DNA from: Batillaria attramentaria
Taxonomy: Eukaryota; Mollusca; Gastropoda; Batillariidae
DNA: 64,000 nucleotides
Assembly: GCA_018292915.2 (NCBI GenBank)
Contig: JACVVK020000055.1
Span: 1,952,501 to 2,016,500 of the forward strand
Direction of reading: 5' to 3'
Position numbers and translations under genes: made by a program. Each line of letters opens with the position of its first letter. The first letter of the stretch is position 1. Below are positions 42,727 to 54,800 of the stretch, one piece after another. Under the pieces are notes generated by a model that saw nothing but the letters and a program-made list of their open reading frames with translations, searched no databases and was not told the origin of the DNA.

Positions 42727-43192
42727 TTATAGGCACAGGAAACAGCATGCATTAAAAAGTAGCGATTTAAAATTTAAAGTTTACAAAAGATCTTTCTAAA
42801 ACGTTCCGTTTGGCAAGCAGTGACATGTTGGCAACAAAACAGAGCAGCTATTGACGGGGGGGGGGGGGGGGGGGGTGAGAGGGGTCGAGGATGATCTTGC
42901 TTGCCTTCCTTTTCATAAATTCTATACGAGCCATAGGGACCACTACAGCCAGGAACACGTGACTGCAGTCAGTGACGCCAGAAGTTGTGTGAAACAGACG
43001 ATAGCAACTTGATGTCCGTCTGTGTCAGTCCGCAGTGAACTCCACTCGGTCGTAACAAGTAACACGGGCTTTATGCCATCATTATAGTTTTACACAGCTC
43101 TATACAGACTTCGGGTAGACCGCTCACCCAATAGTGACAGCGAGTGTGCAGAACACTTTTTGAGCCCCTGGGCAAGGCTGTTATTGCGATCA

Positions 43193-43288
<96 letters not shown>

Positions 43289-46023
43289 CAGTTCCATGGA
43301 AGCCTATTTGTTTTGGTTATAACCTTGAACAAGGGTCAAGGTCACAGGGCTCGTTAAATTGCTTCGTAAAACCAGCTGATGCTTACATTAGCTAAGGCAG
43401 ACTGTGGGGACTGTACGTTGTGAGATTAAGGGAAGCAGCTCCTTGTGCCTTGAGCTGAGCTTAGCTTAGTTGCCTCCCTTCTCCCACCGGCCAGTCCCGT
43501 CAGTTTTTCGATTGCAAGCTAAAGCCCAGCGATCGGGAAGGCGGGAGGGACGTATGAATAACACCATCGGATAATGTACTTTGAAGGAAGTTTTTCTTAA
43601 AACTTAATTTTTCTTAAAAAATACTAATGCATACCGAAGAAGGAGGTGGGAAAGCCGCTAGCAGTGGGACTGAATGTATCGTGCGCCAGTTCGTTTGTCG
43701 TCCAAACTAATAGGAATCGATCCGCTCTGAACGTTTCGAGTGGTAGCCTTGTGCGCATGATCTGGAAGGAATCGATCCGCTCTGAACGTTTCGAGTGGTA
43801 GCCTTGGGTGCATCATCTGGAAGGAATCGATCCGCTCTGAACGTTTCGAGTGGTAGCCTTGGGTGCATCATCTGGAAGGAATCGATCCGCTCTGAACGTT
43901 TCGAGTGGTAGCCTTGGGTGCATCATCTGGAAGGAATCGATCCGCTCTGAACGTTTCGAGTGGTAGCCTTGGGTGCATGATCTTGACATTACACACGTCA
44001 AGATCGATGTTTTGGTTTCACCTCATTTTGAGATTTAGCTTATGATGCTGTGGTTGAAAGTGCTGCATTAAGCACTGAAACTGGACGCGAAGACTCTGGA
44101 GGGATGCTGACCTCGTCATCTAATACCAAAATGGCCCAGTAAACTAAGAAAATTACAGAACAACATAGAACAAATTTGATCCGGGCTTTCTATTACAGAA
44201 AACTGTAAAGCACAGGCCCCTAATGCAGTGGTGGTCTCCGGGAAAATTTCCGCCGTCCGCGTCACCGTGAGGAACGACCGTTTATCGTGCTATGTTATGA
44301 TTTGTTCTACGTTCCCCTACGTTTATCGTGCTATGTTATGATTTGTTCTACGTTCCCCTACATAAAAAAACTAATTTTCCTAGCCTACAAAGCTAAAGTG
44401 TTCACTTCAAAGGTCTTGTTAGACACTTTCAACCCCCGCCAAAATGTCACACGTCAGTTATCAGACCAAACAGAAAATCATTGACTTCGTCCATGCGCGT
44501 GTGTTTAAACCGATTTATAGATGAATCTTGTTTGTTTTCTCGAGGTGACGGGCGTATTAGTCGACATGAGTACACCGCCTATCTTGGACTGCACAGCCCA
44601 GAACTAGCGGAGCTCGGCCACTACCTGTACGATGAGTATGATGCAAACCACGACCACCACCTCGACGAAGAGGACTATGTGAATTTCTACCGGAAAATGG
44701 ACCTCGATGGTGTGTATTATGAATGAACGTGGATGGTGCAAAATCAGAATGTATGTAGATGGAACGTATCGTGAATGAATGTGGATGGAATGTGACATGA
44801 CTGGGTGTGGATGGAACGTATCATGACTGGGTGTGGATGGAACGTATCATGACTGAGTGTGGATGGAACGTATCATGACTGGGTGTGGATGGAACGTATC
44901 ATGACTGGGTGTGGATGGAACGTATCATGAATGGGTGTGGACGGAACGTATCATGGATGGCTGTGGATGGTCCGATATGAATTATACGTATCAGCAGTGG
45001 ATGTGAATGGTACGCATCATAAATTGATGTGAATAAGTAAGTGGTGCGTAAGTGGTACGCATCATAAATTGATGTGAATAGCACGGATCACGTTTTTCTG
45101 TGTGTTTAGATAATTTATTATGACACACAGCCTATGAAATCACCTGTCTTCGTTTACTGCGGAGATGCGGCACTCGCTGTGGGCTGAAAGGGGTCGAAGA
45201 GATTCTGTCTCATTTGATAAGTCTTACGAGTTTACCGCTAATCAACGAAATACAATGGGATATGAACTGTTTACTGCACATACGGATTTTCTACGACGAA
45301 ATCCCACAAACAACAGCAACAACTATGACTACGAAAATGACACTACAAACACACGTTGATAATATACCAAATAACAGTCTCCCGTGTAGATGTACTTTTA
45401 ACACACACACTGTTAACACTTCTGAGAATGTCCTTTCACGGGTTATCTTTTCCTGATATGAGACGCTGAAGTACGTGACTACGTGACGAGTATAAACCTG
45501 ACCCCTTCCCACCCCCCCCCCCCACCAGCACCCCCCTCCTCCCACTCCCCTAAACCAAAACAGAGCAAAATAAAACATTGGCGGGTGGGTGTTTGGGAGT
45601 TTAACGCACTTTTCCACCACGTATGGGTGAAATCAAAGACGGGGCAACCAGAAAATCAAAACCCCAAAACAAACCAAGCTGCAAAAACATCCAAAACAAA
45701 CAACAACAATATAAAACAAAAATAAAAAGGAATTTTGCTGTTGGGTGTATGTTTCTGTAAGGTAGCATTTTTGTTGTTGTTTGTTCTCTGTACAGGAGAC
45801 GATAATGTATCGGAGGCGGACTTCGTTGAGTACTGGGTAGATGTGAGTATACTTGAACATTATGATAAATATGTGTGTATGTGTGTATATATAATGCAAA
45901 GGTGGAAAAGACGTTTTAGGACAAACCCTAATTTCACTAACACACAGCTCGACTGAAAGAAAGTGAGCAGTACATGAAAGCAACAATTATACCACAAATA
46001 AACCAAAAATCCTCTTTGCTTTA

Positions 46024-46059
<36 letters not shown>

Positions 46060-46906
46060 TGAGTATTATATAGGCGCTTTACCTAATTTCATGAATCGGC
46101 TCAAAGCGCCGCGAACTGAACCCAACACGCACGCTCACGTGAATCACACGCATTCTCTCACACACTGGACATAAACACATTACAATCACGTGCTGCGAAG
46201 GGTCAGCTCAACTATTTAAATTTCGGAATTTAGAATTGCATTTATTTTTCAAGTTTGGTGGGCTGAACATTTCCAAAGCAGAGGGAAGGGGGGGGGGGGG
46301 AGGGAGCCGGAGTACCCGGAGAGAACCCCCGACGATCGGCCCGAGTGAACGGTGCGACATACGAGAAGGAACAATTCTTAGCCCCGAGTGGGACTCGAAC
46401 CCCTGACCTCTCGCATTGGTGACAAGTCTCTTAACCACTAGACCACCGACCGTTGTTTGATTGTTTGTTTGTTTTTCCCGATCCGTTCGCCATTGACATT
46501 GTGATAGAGGTAGTCAGTCAGTCAGTCAGTCAGTCAGTCAGGACTAATGCCAGTCTGTTTGTTGGCTGACTGGTTTAAATCCCCACGTCGTAGTCAGAGA
46601 TCGTGATCTGATGAAGCTCTGGCTGTTTATCATGCCAGGTACACCACACGCAAAATACTAAAATGACAGGAAGCGTGGAATGCGGCCCCGGCCCGCAGTC
46701 TCCCACAGACCCCCATAGCATCATCATACCATCATCATACCATCTTCCTCATCTCACTCATCATTATAATACTTGCCCCAGCTTCCGAGCCCTCCGTGGA
46801 TTCCACCCATGACCTGGGAGGAACACCACTGGAGTTGGCGAAGAGATGGAGCAGCAAAACGTAGAAGAGAAAAACAACAACAACAAAAAGAACAACAACA
46901 ACAACT

Positions 46907-46967
<61 letters not shown>

Positions 46968-47211
46968 CTACAACAAAACTCAGAGACGGAGAGAGAACAG
47001 GGATAAAATATTGTGCTCTCGCCTTCTTCAGACGCATTTAGTACCTGACTTTTGTTTAGACTGCCCCCCACCCCCATCCCCCTCCCCCCATTGCCCGTTG
47101 AAGGCGTCTGGTATCATCATTCTGTGTAAGATGCTGTCCTGGTGATCGAGTGTTTTCTTTCACTTACAGCTGCTGACTTCACTGAAGCACATCCATCCAC
47201 TTGGGAAATAA
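41074..47211 (+). CDS. Small secreted four-EF-hand calcium-binding protein, gene 2
   Basis: Coding exons: 41074-41120, 42302-42435, 44545-44709, 45796-45842 and 47170-47211. They give 435 nt (144 residues). Phases match gene 1, and exons 1, 3, 4 and 5 have identical lengths. A leader exon probably ends at 40513 and joins 41063. The signal peptide begins MNGLIILAALLPVCLG. The EF loops are DADTDHDGVMHMEE (first), DMNGDGRISRHE, DANHDHHLDEED and DLDGDDNVSEAD. As in gene 1, loops 3 and 4 end in Asp. The C-terminal helix LLTSLKHIHPLGK is nearly the same as in gene 1 (LLTSLSHIHPIGK). The AATAAA signal again overlaps the stop codon. The product is a secreted calcium binder of unknown role; a function in shell or extracellular matrix would be a guess. 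Confidence 0.9.
41333..41509 (+). mobile_element. SINE-1 with 12-bp target-site duplication
   Basis: Best-preserved copy: head GGAGCCGGGGTGGCCGAATG, B-box region GAGTTCGTATCCCGG, tail GTGGAAAAGGACGTTAAACT. GCTTCCCTCGTT at 41321-41332 and 41510-41521 is the target-site duplication. The interrupted host repeat is present without the insertion at about 2290-2620. Confidence 0.92.
42659..42725. repeat. (AC)n microsatellite
   Basis: About 33 AC units in intron 2 of EF-hand gene 2. Confidence 0.95.
43195..43287. repeat. (TG)n microsatellite
   Basis: About 46 TG units in intron 2 of EF-hand gene 2. Confidence 0.95.
43712..43986. repeat. 55-bp minisatellite, five units
   Basis: Units start with AGGAATCGATCCGCTCTGAA at 43712, 43767, 43822, 43877 and 43932. 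Units 3-5 are almost identical; the first is more diverged. An inverted repeat TCTTGAC...GTCAAGA follows at 43981-44005. Confidence 0.95.
44725..45090. repeat. 26-bp minisatellite, degenerate at its edges
   Basis: The unit CATGACTGGGTGTGGATGGA plus ACGTAT is clean at 44793-44930. Degenerate units with AATGAACGTGGATGG or TTGATGTGAATAG surround it. It begins directly after exon 3 of EF-hand gene 2. Confidence 0.9.
45580..45650 (-). mobile_element. SINE-1 truncated copy
   Basis: Only the 3' part (GGGTGTTTGGGAGTTTAACG, CCACCACGTATGGGTGA, GACGGGGCAACC) is left. Confidence 0.75.
46024..46455 (-). mobile_element. SINE-3 (tRNA-headed), minus orientation
   Basis: The right end is the reverse complement of a tRNA-like head (GGTCTAGTGGTTAAGAGAC, then GGGGTTCGAGTCCCACTC). 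The left end is an AAT tail preceded by GGCGCTTTACC. It matches 33845-34197. Confidence 0.8.
46640..46830 (+). mobile_element. SINE-2 fragment
   Basis: It carries the 3' half of the family in opposite orientation to 28115 and 35372 (GAAGCGTGGAATGCGG, CTTCCGAGCCCTCCGTGGAT). The tRNA-like head is missing. Confidence 0.75.
46903..46966. repeat. (AAC)n microsatellite
   Basis: About 21 AAC units. Poly-Gln, poly-Asn and poly-Val frames across it are artefacts. Confidence 0.95.
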
Positions 47212-47225
47212 AATGACAGAACACC

Positions 47226-47227
<2 letters not shown>

Positions 47228-47315
<88 letters not shown>

Positions 47316-47399
47316 GAGAGACTTTGATATATTAGGAGAACCCAAATTTGAAGTCAATCGGTTGAGTATTTCCGGCGATACAGGCCTGGACACAATTAC

Positions 47400-47472
<73 letters not shown>
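47228..47472. repeat. (GT)n and (AC)n arrays around an interspersed repeat
   Basis: GT at 47228-47314 starts about 17 bases after the EF-hand gene 2 stop codon. AC lies at 47403-47472. The sequence between and after matches 38440-38760. Confidence 0.9.
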
Positions 47473-47475
<3 letters not shown>

Positions 47476-48208
47476 CTCACTGCAGCGAAAAGTGCGTTCA
47501 GGAGCACCATGACCGCCATTTACAATGTCGCCATTGTCAGAATTAGACTTGCATCATGTTTTTGCAAGCGGCGTGCCTTTGAACTTTGAAATTTTGGCCC
47601 GTCCTATAATGTTGTTTCCATTGCTATGGAAACAACGTAAAACCCGGGGTTTTCTCGTTATACTCGGATTTTCTAGTTATACTCGGATTTTCTCAGTATG
47701 ACGGCGAGAAAAGCAGGGTCTTTCTAGTTATATTATACTCGGAATAATTATCCAGAAATACCCAGTGAGGTGCAAATGGCGCTCCAGATGAATGTATGGT
47801 GCAAACGGCTCTCCATAGTTTCACGCCCCGCCGATAAGGGACTGCACTCTGGAGTCTATCAAAGTACGCCATTCAGAGTGATCTTCCCCTTCCTCCAGGC
47901 TCAAATGTCTGAGCGTGTGAAGCGTGGTGGCGAGCTTTGAAGCACGGTCTCTTGGAAGAATGCCAGGAGTAAGATAAGCTGTTTGGGAAAGTCATTTTTC
48001 GCGTTTCCAAAAGAACAAGGAAAGGTGAGTTTAAACATATTGTTTGAACCCTAAAGCAAGTCGGCTGACTCACTGAAGTCGCAAGATGCTCTGACTACTT
48101 TGCCAGCGAGCGCCATTAGGCCACCCCCCCCCCCCCCCAAAAAAAAAATAAAAAAATAAAAATAAAATAAAATAAAATAAATAAATTAAAAAAAATAATT
48201 ATATATTG

Positions 48209-48560
48209 TTTTTTTCTGGTAACATGCCGGGTAAAAAAAAAAAGGGTAGGTAGGTAGGGTTTTTTTCGTTTTTTTTTTTACCCCACCCCCCACCCCCTAC
48301 ACACACACACACATATCCAAGAACAAAGAAACAGGGTATTAATAAGAAATGATGCTCTGTGAAACTGTATTTAATATTATAACACACTATCTTACCATAT
48401 TTCGTTCTAATCTTGGGTCAGCGATGGCGCACGACTTCGATGACGACAGGCGCATGAAAACCGAAACTGGTCGTGCTTCTATTTTTTTTTCCCCCCAGCA
48501 GCCAAAACTTTTTTTTAGGGTCGGGGGAAAAAATAGGGTCGGTCGGGTTACCAGAAACAA
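48209..48560. mobile_element. Inverted-repeat element with GTTTCTGGTAAC-like ends
   Basis: Left end TTTCTGGTAACATGCCGGGT and right end GGTCGGTCGGGTTACCAGAA are imperfect inverted repeats around A- and T-rich sequence. No coding capacity is visible. Confidence 0.6.
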
Positions 48561-48678
48561 CATTTTTTTTTTTTTTGGCCTTAGAGGATTTGAAGATTTC
48601 AACATTAGAGACAGTTATGAGCACATGGTTCCCACCGCTCACGACGTTTATGAAAACAGAAACTAGAGGCATTTGCGA

Positions 48679-49146
48679 GTAATCTTGAAGAATAGTATAC
48701 GGAATTCTGGGAGCTATTAGTGAGACTTAGTAGGATTTCGTACGGAGGACTTCGTTGAGTAGCGTAACCCAATTAGGCTCACACGGCAGAGGCCGCGAGC
48801 TGCTGCACGCTGCGATTAGCTAATGGTACCCGTACGTGCCTAATTTACATGCAAGTGGGTTACGCTGCTCAGCGAAGTTCTCCGTACGAAGCCCTTCAAG
48901 CCCTACTAAGTCTCACTATTTGCACGCACTTTTTCGGGTGCTTTCGGTTCTGCTCGATGCAAAGAGACGTAAGACATCATCACCTGCTCACTTTGACATC
49001 TCCTTCCCCACATGTGGGTGCAAATAGTTTATTTCATTTTACAAGTAGGGATATGCATGCAAATCCAATGCCATTTTGGTTGCTGATCACATGGGTACAA
49101 CGTCATCACTACTGGGGTAATTTCGTATACTATTCTTCAAGATTAC
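48679..49146. repeat. Nested foldback with at least three pairs of arms
   Basis: Outer arms lie at 48679-48705 and 49120-49146 (GTAATCTTGAAGAATAGTAT). Inner arms lie at 48719-48771 and 48858-48917 (AGTGAGACTTAGTAGG; CGTACGGAGNACTTCG). A third pair, ACTATTTGCAC and GTGCAAATAGT, is at about 48915 and 49017. Confidence 0.85.
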
Positions 49147-50118
49147 AGCATTTGTGAAAATTTTGATGTCCTTTTGACGGAAGAAATTGCATTTCCTAGC
49201 AAGAAAACTTGCCTTTTCGTGTGTCAGGCATCTAACAGTTTATGGCTCGAACTAATCATGTAAGCTGTTTATACCACGAGCGTTCAGACTCTTACTTCTA
49301 CTGCTCTAGAGGCATACATTTTCTGCGACATTTTTTTTCTGGTAGGGTGACTAGTGACTTTTGTACCCCCTCAAAATTCTGCGCACTGACTTGTGAGGAA
49401 ATCATGCATGGGGCAGTTGAAATTGAAATTGATGTTAAGAAGAATATCACTCAAAGCATGTGCTCGTGTACTGACAGTCAAAACTGCACTCGAAAATACT
49501 TCGAAGAGAATTTTCTGTGCGATCATTTTTTTTTACCTGATCCAAGCAAAATAGAATTTCACCCCCCCCCCCTCTCCCCCAAAGTGAGCAAAATAACTGT
49601 GCACCGGCCGTGACGTTTGAGTAACTGGAGTGTGTTTTTGTGAACTCGTAAACCACTGAGTGGGTTATGGAAAGTCATAACTCACACTTTCGCAGTCTGT
49701 TTGACAGTTTCATTACTAATTTCGGACGTAAAGCACTCATAGTTAACTCACTGAAAGTTTGCACTGGGAGTGGTGTAAAAATGTGTAACTGACCGTTCGT
49801 TTTCCGTCTAGCAATGAAAATTGCGTCCGCGTCTGACGTCAGCAATAACTCTTCAAATGCATGATGGTGGTCGATCTTTATGTCTGACTTCAGAAAGAGT
49901 GAGTAAATTGTTATCACCATTATTTTTGACATGTTTACGTCTGAATGACAGCTAGCTACCAGCTAACAACAAAATCACCAGTCAATCAACTGACCAACTA
50001 AACGACCTCTCGATCGATCGACCAACCAACCAACCGACTGACAAAGCAAACGACCGACCTGAAAATCATTCGACATTCCAGCAACCAAACGATGAACTAA
50101 CGCAAATTATTAAACCAC

Positions 50119-50795
50119 TGTGACGTCGCTAACTGCAGACTGTCGCTAACTGCAGACAGATCGCAGAAACTGATGATAACTGGGATACATCACTAATCTG
50201 GTAATTAAATCACAATGATAAGTTTAACACGCCTCAACCTAAGGATTTGTTGATCAATAAAAGCAGCAAACATAACGTAGTTTAATAATTTGCGTTCCGT
50301 GATAATTTAATGAGAACTCCCGAACTAATGCGGTGCTGACCTTGACCTCGAATGCGCGCGAGGTACAGGCGCGTCATTTGCGGCAGAAGAAATCTGCAGA
50401 TTTCACACAGAAATCACAGAGATTTCTACTGTTTTCGCTGCAGCTGCTAATCCCACAAAAGCCTTGTTCAGTATAATAAAAGGGTATGTAAGATCGCTGG
50501 GGCAAAGGGGGAAAAGGCATTGCAGCAGACGACAGCGGTCCGGCCGGAATGTGTATATAACGAGAGGAGGAGTGCGGGGAGTGCTCCTTATTTCCCACAT
50601 GCGCCTACAACTTTCTGCAGTTAGCGACAGTCTGCAGTAAGCGACGTAACAAACCACGTTATGTTTGCTGCTTTTAACGATCACCAAATCCTTAGGTGGA
50701 GGCGTGTTAACATTATCATTGTGATTTAATTACCAGATTAGTGATGTTTCCCAGTTATCAGTTTCTGCGATCTGTCTGCAGTTAGCGACGTCACA
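50119..50795. mobile_element. Non-autonomous DNA transposon with long terminal inverted repeats
   Basis: The ends TGTGACGTCGCTAACTGCAG and their complement are the start of imperfect arms of about 150 bases (50119-50283 and 50648-50795). The left arm holds a 16-bp duplication of GTCGCTAACTGCAGAC. The interior has no transposase. The corresponding region upstream of glycosyltransferase copy 2 (about 58150-58270) lacks it. Confidence 0.85.
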
Positions 50796-50924
50796 ATGCA
50801 CACACACTCTAGATTTCTGCTATCTTTGTACGTGCGCGAAAATCACATAGTGTCGTCTGCTCACAGCCTGAGGGGAAACCACAGCGACATTTTGCTCTTT
50901 TCTTTTACGGTTGATTGCAGGGAC

Positions 50925-51767
50925 ATGATGAAGCTTGCTGCACACTGTACAAGACGGACATTTTACCAGTCTATAATCATTTTGCTTTTTTTCGCTGGTT
51001 TCATGGTGTGGAATTTTCGTCGTGAGTTATCCTTCGGAAATATGGGTAGGCCTAAATATGTGTGTACTTGTGTGCGTGTGTTATCATCAACTGCGGCCTT
51101 TTCCTTCGGGAGGACAGCTCGTTTTATCCTCCAAATTCTTGTTTATTTAAAAAAAAAAAAAAAAAAAAAACTAACATTTTTATAATAAAAAAATCATGCT
51201 TTGGGAGTCTGCCCTGTAAATATCAAATATAAGCTTGTATTGTTTCTTGCAAATGTAAATAAGCATACATACGCAGTTGATTTATCAGCCTCGGAATCAC
51301 ACCTTAACCCAGACGACAATTAAGTGATATAAGAAGTTCTACTATTTCTCGAAATGAGTAACAAAAATCCATAAGAATAAAATAGCATTTTATTCCAAAA
51401 CGAAAGTTTCGTATTTTAGAGTTACCAGATTCAGAAGTGAAACCCGAAAATTCTTTGAAACAATGCCAATAATACATTTTATTTCGATCATGATGACGCT
51501 CATACAAGACAGTCGAGCTCTCTGAAGTTCTTTTTATTCATTGTGCACATCGTGGTTATTAATAACAGATAGTCAGTACGGTTGTCACATTCAAATTGAA
51601 GATGACTTGGATACGTAAAAACACTTGCAGACTTTTACTGGGAAGCAGTGGCCCACAGGATCGGTTTTGGTCGACACAGCGCTGCGAGAACCAGGGCCAT
51701 TCCAGCACTTGCTGACAGTAAGAGGAAAAACGGTGATGGAACGCCCCCCCCCCCCCTCCTCACCTCC

Positions 51768-51855
<88 letters not shown>

Positions 51856-54800
51856 GGCTAAACCCGCCGGCAGTTTTTGGCATTGGCTTCTTCTTAGCTA
51901 GTACATAATATGATAGAGGCATCCAACTATTTTGAATGAGCTTTCCTAAATGTCAAGATTTATGTCAAAATGGAGGTTTAAAAAACTGGGTTTGTGTTAA
52001 ACATCGTGATTTTCTTAGCAACCAAAATACCAGACAGCCAAAACATGGCTCGGAACAGATGGTGTGAAGTTTTCTTAGGCCAAAAGGCCACGGGATTCGA
52101 GCAAAGGTTGCAGACATGTTTTTGTTGAACATGAACAATGTCTCAGCAGCCACTAGCACCAGCCTTGCCAACGGCCGTAACAATAGCCATCATATCAGCC
52201 TGTCGTGCCAATCATGCTCATATTTGACATAAACAGATCTGAGATATGCAACTTTGAATGACCGTGTCCAAAGTCAAGGTGACGGATGTTGAGTTTTCCC
52301 ATTTCAGTTGTTGCAGACACGAACAGGAGCACTAGCACCTTCACGAATACGGGCACTAGCACCTTCACAAGATGTCACCATTTTCCGCTGACCGTTCGGC
52401 AACACACCAGTCTACTCCCATGCGACTTTCGCTCTCGGCCAGCGAATACCTGTGACTACAGACTTCGAGCTAAACTTGTGTGCAGCCAGTCCACCGCTGA
52501 AATTGCATATGAATGGGTAAAACGGGACTCTCCACCAGCCATGTATGACTACAATGACACTTGTTTAGCTCGTGTGGTTGCCAGCAAGTGTCATACCGAC
52601 CATGCCATACCTAAGCTGGTTCACTTCGTGAATTTCCGGCACCGGCAATTCCCGTTCTACAGTTTCGTGAGCATTGTCAGTGCTTTTCGAGTTGTCCAGG
52701 TGAGTTATAAGGGTAAAAGTGTTGAAAAATAGCCATATTGTTGGCTCACTTGTGTAACAAAGTGAGTCTATGTAATAGCCCTCCGTCGTCTGTCTGTGTG
52801 TCTGTCTGTCTGTGTGTCTGTCTGTGTGTCCGCAGTAAACCTTAACATTGGCCTTTTCTCAGAATCTACAAATAGCAGAGGCACCAAACTTGGCCTGCTG
52901 ATAGACAGCCATGAGACCTTTCAAAACATACCATATTGATTGACCTTGACCCAAGGTCAAGGCCACTAGAACTGTCTGTTTCCTGGGTTTCATTGGCATT
53001 TTCTCAGAATCTAGAAAAGCCAGAGATATCAAACTTTGTATGATTATAGACATTGACAACACCTTTACTGACATACCTGTATTCAGTGGCTTTGAGTCAA
53101 GGTCAAGGCTATACAAGCTGTTTGCGGAAATGCTTCCAAAACCTTAACATTGACATTTTCTCACAAACAATAAATGGCAGAAGCACCGAACCTGGCTTGC
53201 TGATAGACAGCCGTAAGACCTTTCAAAACATACCATATTGACTGACCTTGATCCAAGTTCAAGGTCACCAAAGCTGTCTGTTTGGAAATTTTACATTGGC
53301 ATTTTCTCAGAAACTAGAAAAGCCAGAGACATCAAACTGTGCGTGATGATAGACATTGACAACAACTTTACTGATATACCTGTATTTAGTGGCTTTGAGT
53401 CAAGGTCAAGACCATACAAGCTGTTTGCGGAAGTGCTTCCAAAACCTTAACATTGACATTTTCTCAGAAACAATAAATGGCAGAAGCACCAAACCTGGCT
53501 TGCTGATAGGCAGCAGTAAGACCTTCCAAGGTATACTGTTTGAATGACCTTGACTGAAGGTCAAGGTCACTAAATCTGTCTCACTGGAAATTTACAATTG
53601 CCATTTTCTCAAAATCTAGGGATACCAGAGACACCAAACTTTGTACGATGACAGACATTGACAAAACCTGTACTGGCATACTTGTATTCAATTTCCTTGA
53701 GTCAAGGTCAAGGCCACTCAAAATGTTTTGCGGAGTCCTTAACGTTAGCATTTTCTTGGAAACAACAAACAGCAGAGACACCAAACAAGGCACAATGATA
53801 GGCAGCAATGAGACCTATGCAGACATAGCCTTTTGAATGAACTTGACTCAAGGTCAAGGTCAATACAGCTGTCTGTTATGAAATTTTACATTACCGTTTG
53901 TACAGAAGCTGCGAAAACTAGAGCTATCAAACGTGGCATAAAGATAGTCATTGATAAGCTCTTCACTTACAGATCTCATTTGAATGACCTTGACCCAAAG
54001 TCAAGGTGATACACGCTGTCCTTGGAAAACTGTTATGTTGCCATTTGCCTTTTTCTTAGGAACTATGAACACAAGAGACATCTTACTTCAGGATAGATAA
54101 TGATAGCTTTACAAACATACTCTTTTCAATGACCTTGACCCATCTCACAAGTGAGCCAAGGAGGCTTTGCTCCTCTAGTTTTTGTTTTAGTGACACGGAG
54201 AGACGGAAATAAAAGTGTGCACGCTAAACTTTCCATGGTCTTTTCCGCGATAGTTTAACTCTATTGCTACCATGTAAGTTACACAGGAACCTCTCCCATT
54301 ACCTATACTAGTTTGGGTCATTGACGTCTGTGCATCGGTTGTCTCACTGCGAAATGCAAGAGTAATACAGTCTTTATTGATTTTAAGTTTGCTTGAGTGT
54401 TCTCCATTGATTATACGCATGTTAGCCGCAGCAAGAACTGTATTTGGAAACGACGATTTTACCGCTGAATGGTTTAGGAGACAGAAACAAAAAAGCGCTG
54501 AAAAAGACACAATGCACGTCGAAGTCAGTGGAAAACACACGTGACACTACCTCGTCTGTTTCATTGCAAATTTATCCCTAAGTAGTCATGTTAATCAAAG
54601 TACAGTAACATTTCAATCTGAAAACGTCACAATCAGATAAATGCGACAGCAGTCTTCGTCCGTGAAAAATCAGGACCGTCTGCAATTCAGTGTAACAAGA
54701 ACGAGTTTGATCACCTGAATCGACCAGAAGTTTTACACATTGGTCACCAGTGGATAGTGGCACTATCTAAGTCTGGTTTAGATTGTCTTCCATCCACAAT

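Larger units (their letters stand above)
47212..50924. other. Region between EF-hand gene 2 and glycosyltransferase copy 1
   Basis: I found no supported gene. The stretch holds microsatellites, inverted-repeat elements at 48209-48560, 48679-49146 and 50119-50795, and a region at 49800-50110 that matches 57850-58160 upstream of glycosyltransferase copy 2. An open frame of 123 codons at 49242-49613 has no recognisable motif. Confidence 0.5.

Noticed and set aside
43712..43986. CRISPR-like array
   Set aside because: The units are contiguous 55-bp tandem repeats without unique spacers, and the genome is eukaryotic.
46735..47077. Poly-Val, poly-Cys, poly-Gln and poly-Asn frames
   Set aside because: They arise from an (AAC)n tract that lies in an intron of EF-hand gene 2.
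49242..49613. Plus-strand open frame of 123 codons with several cysteines
   Set aside because: No motif, splice context or second copy supports it, and it ends in a C tract.
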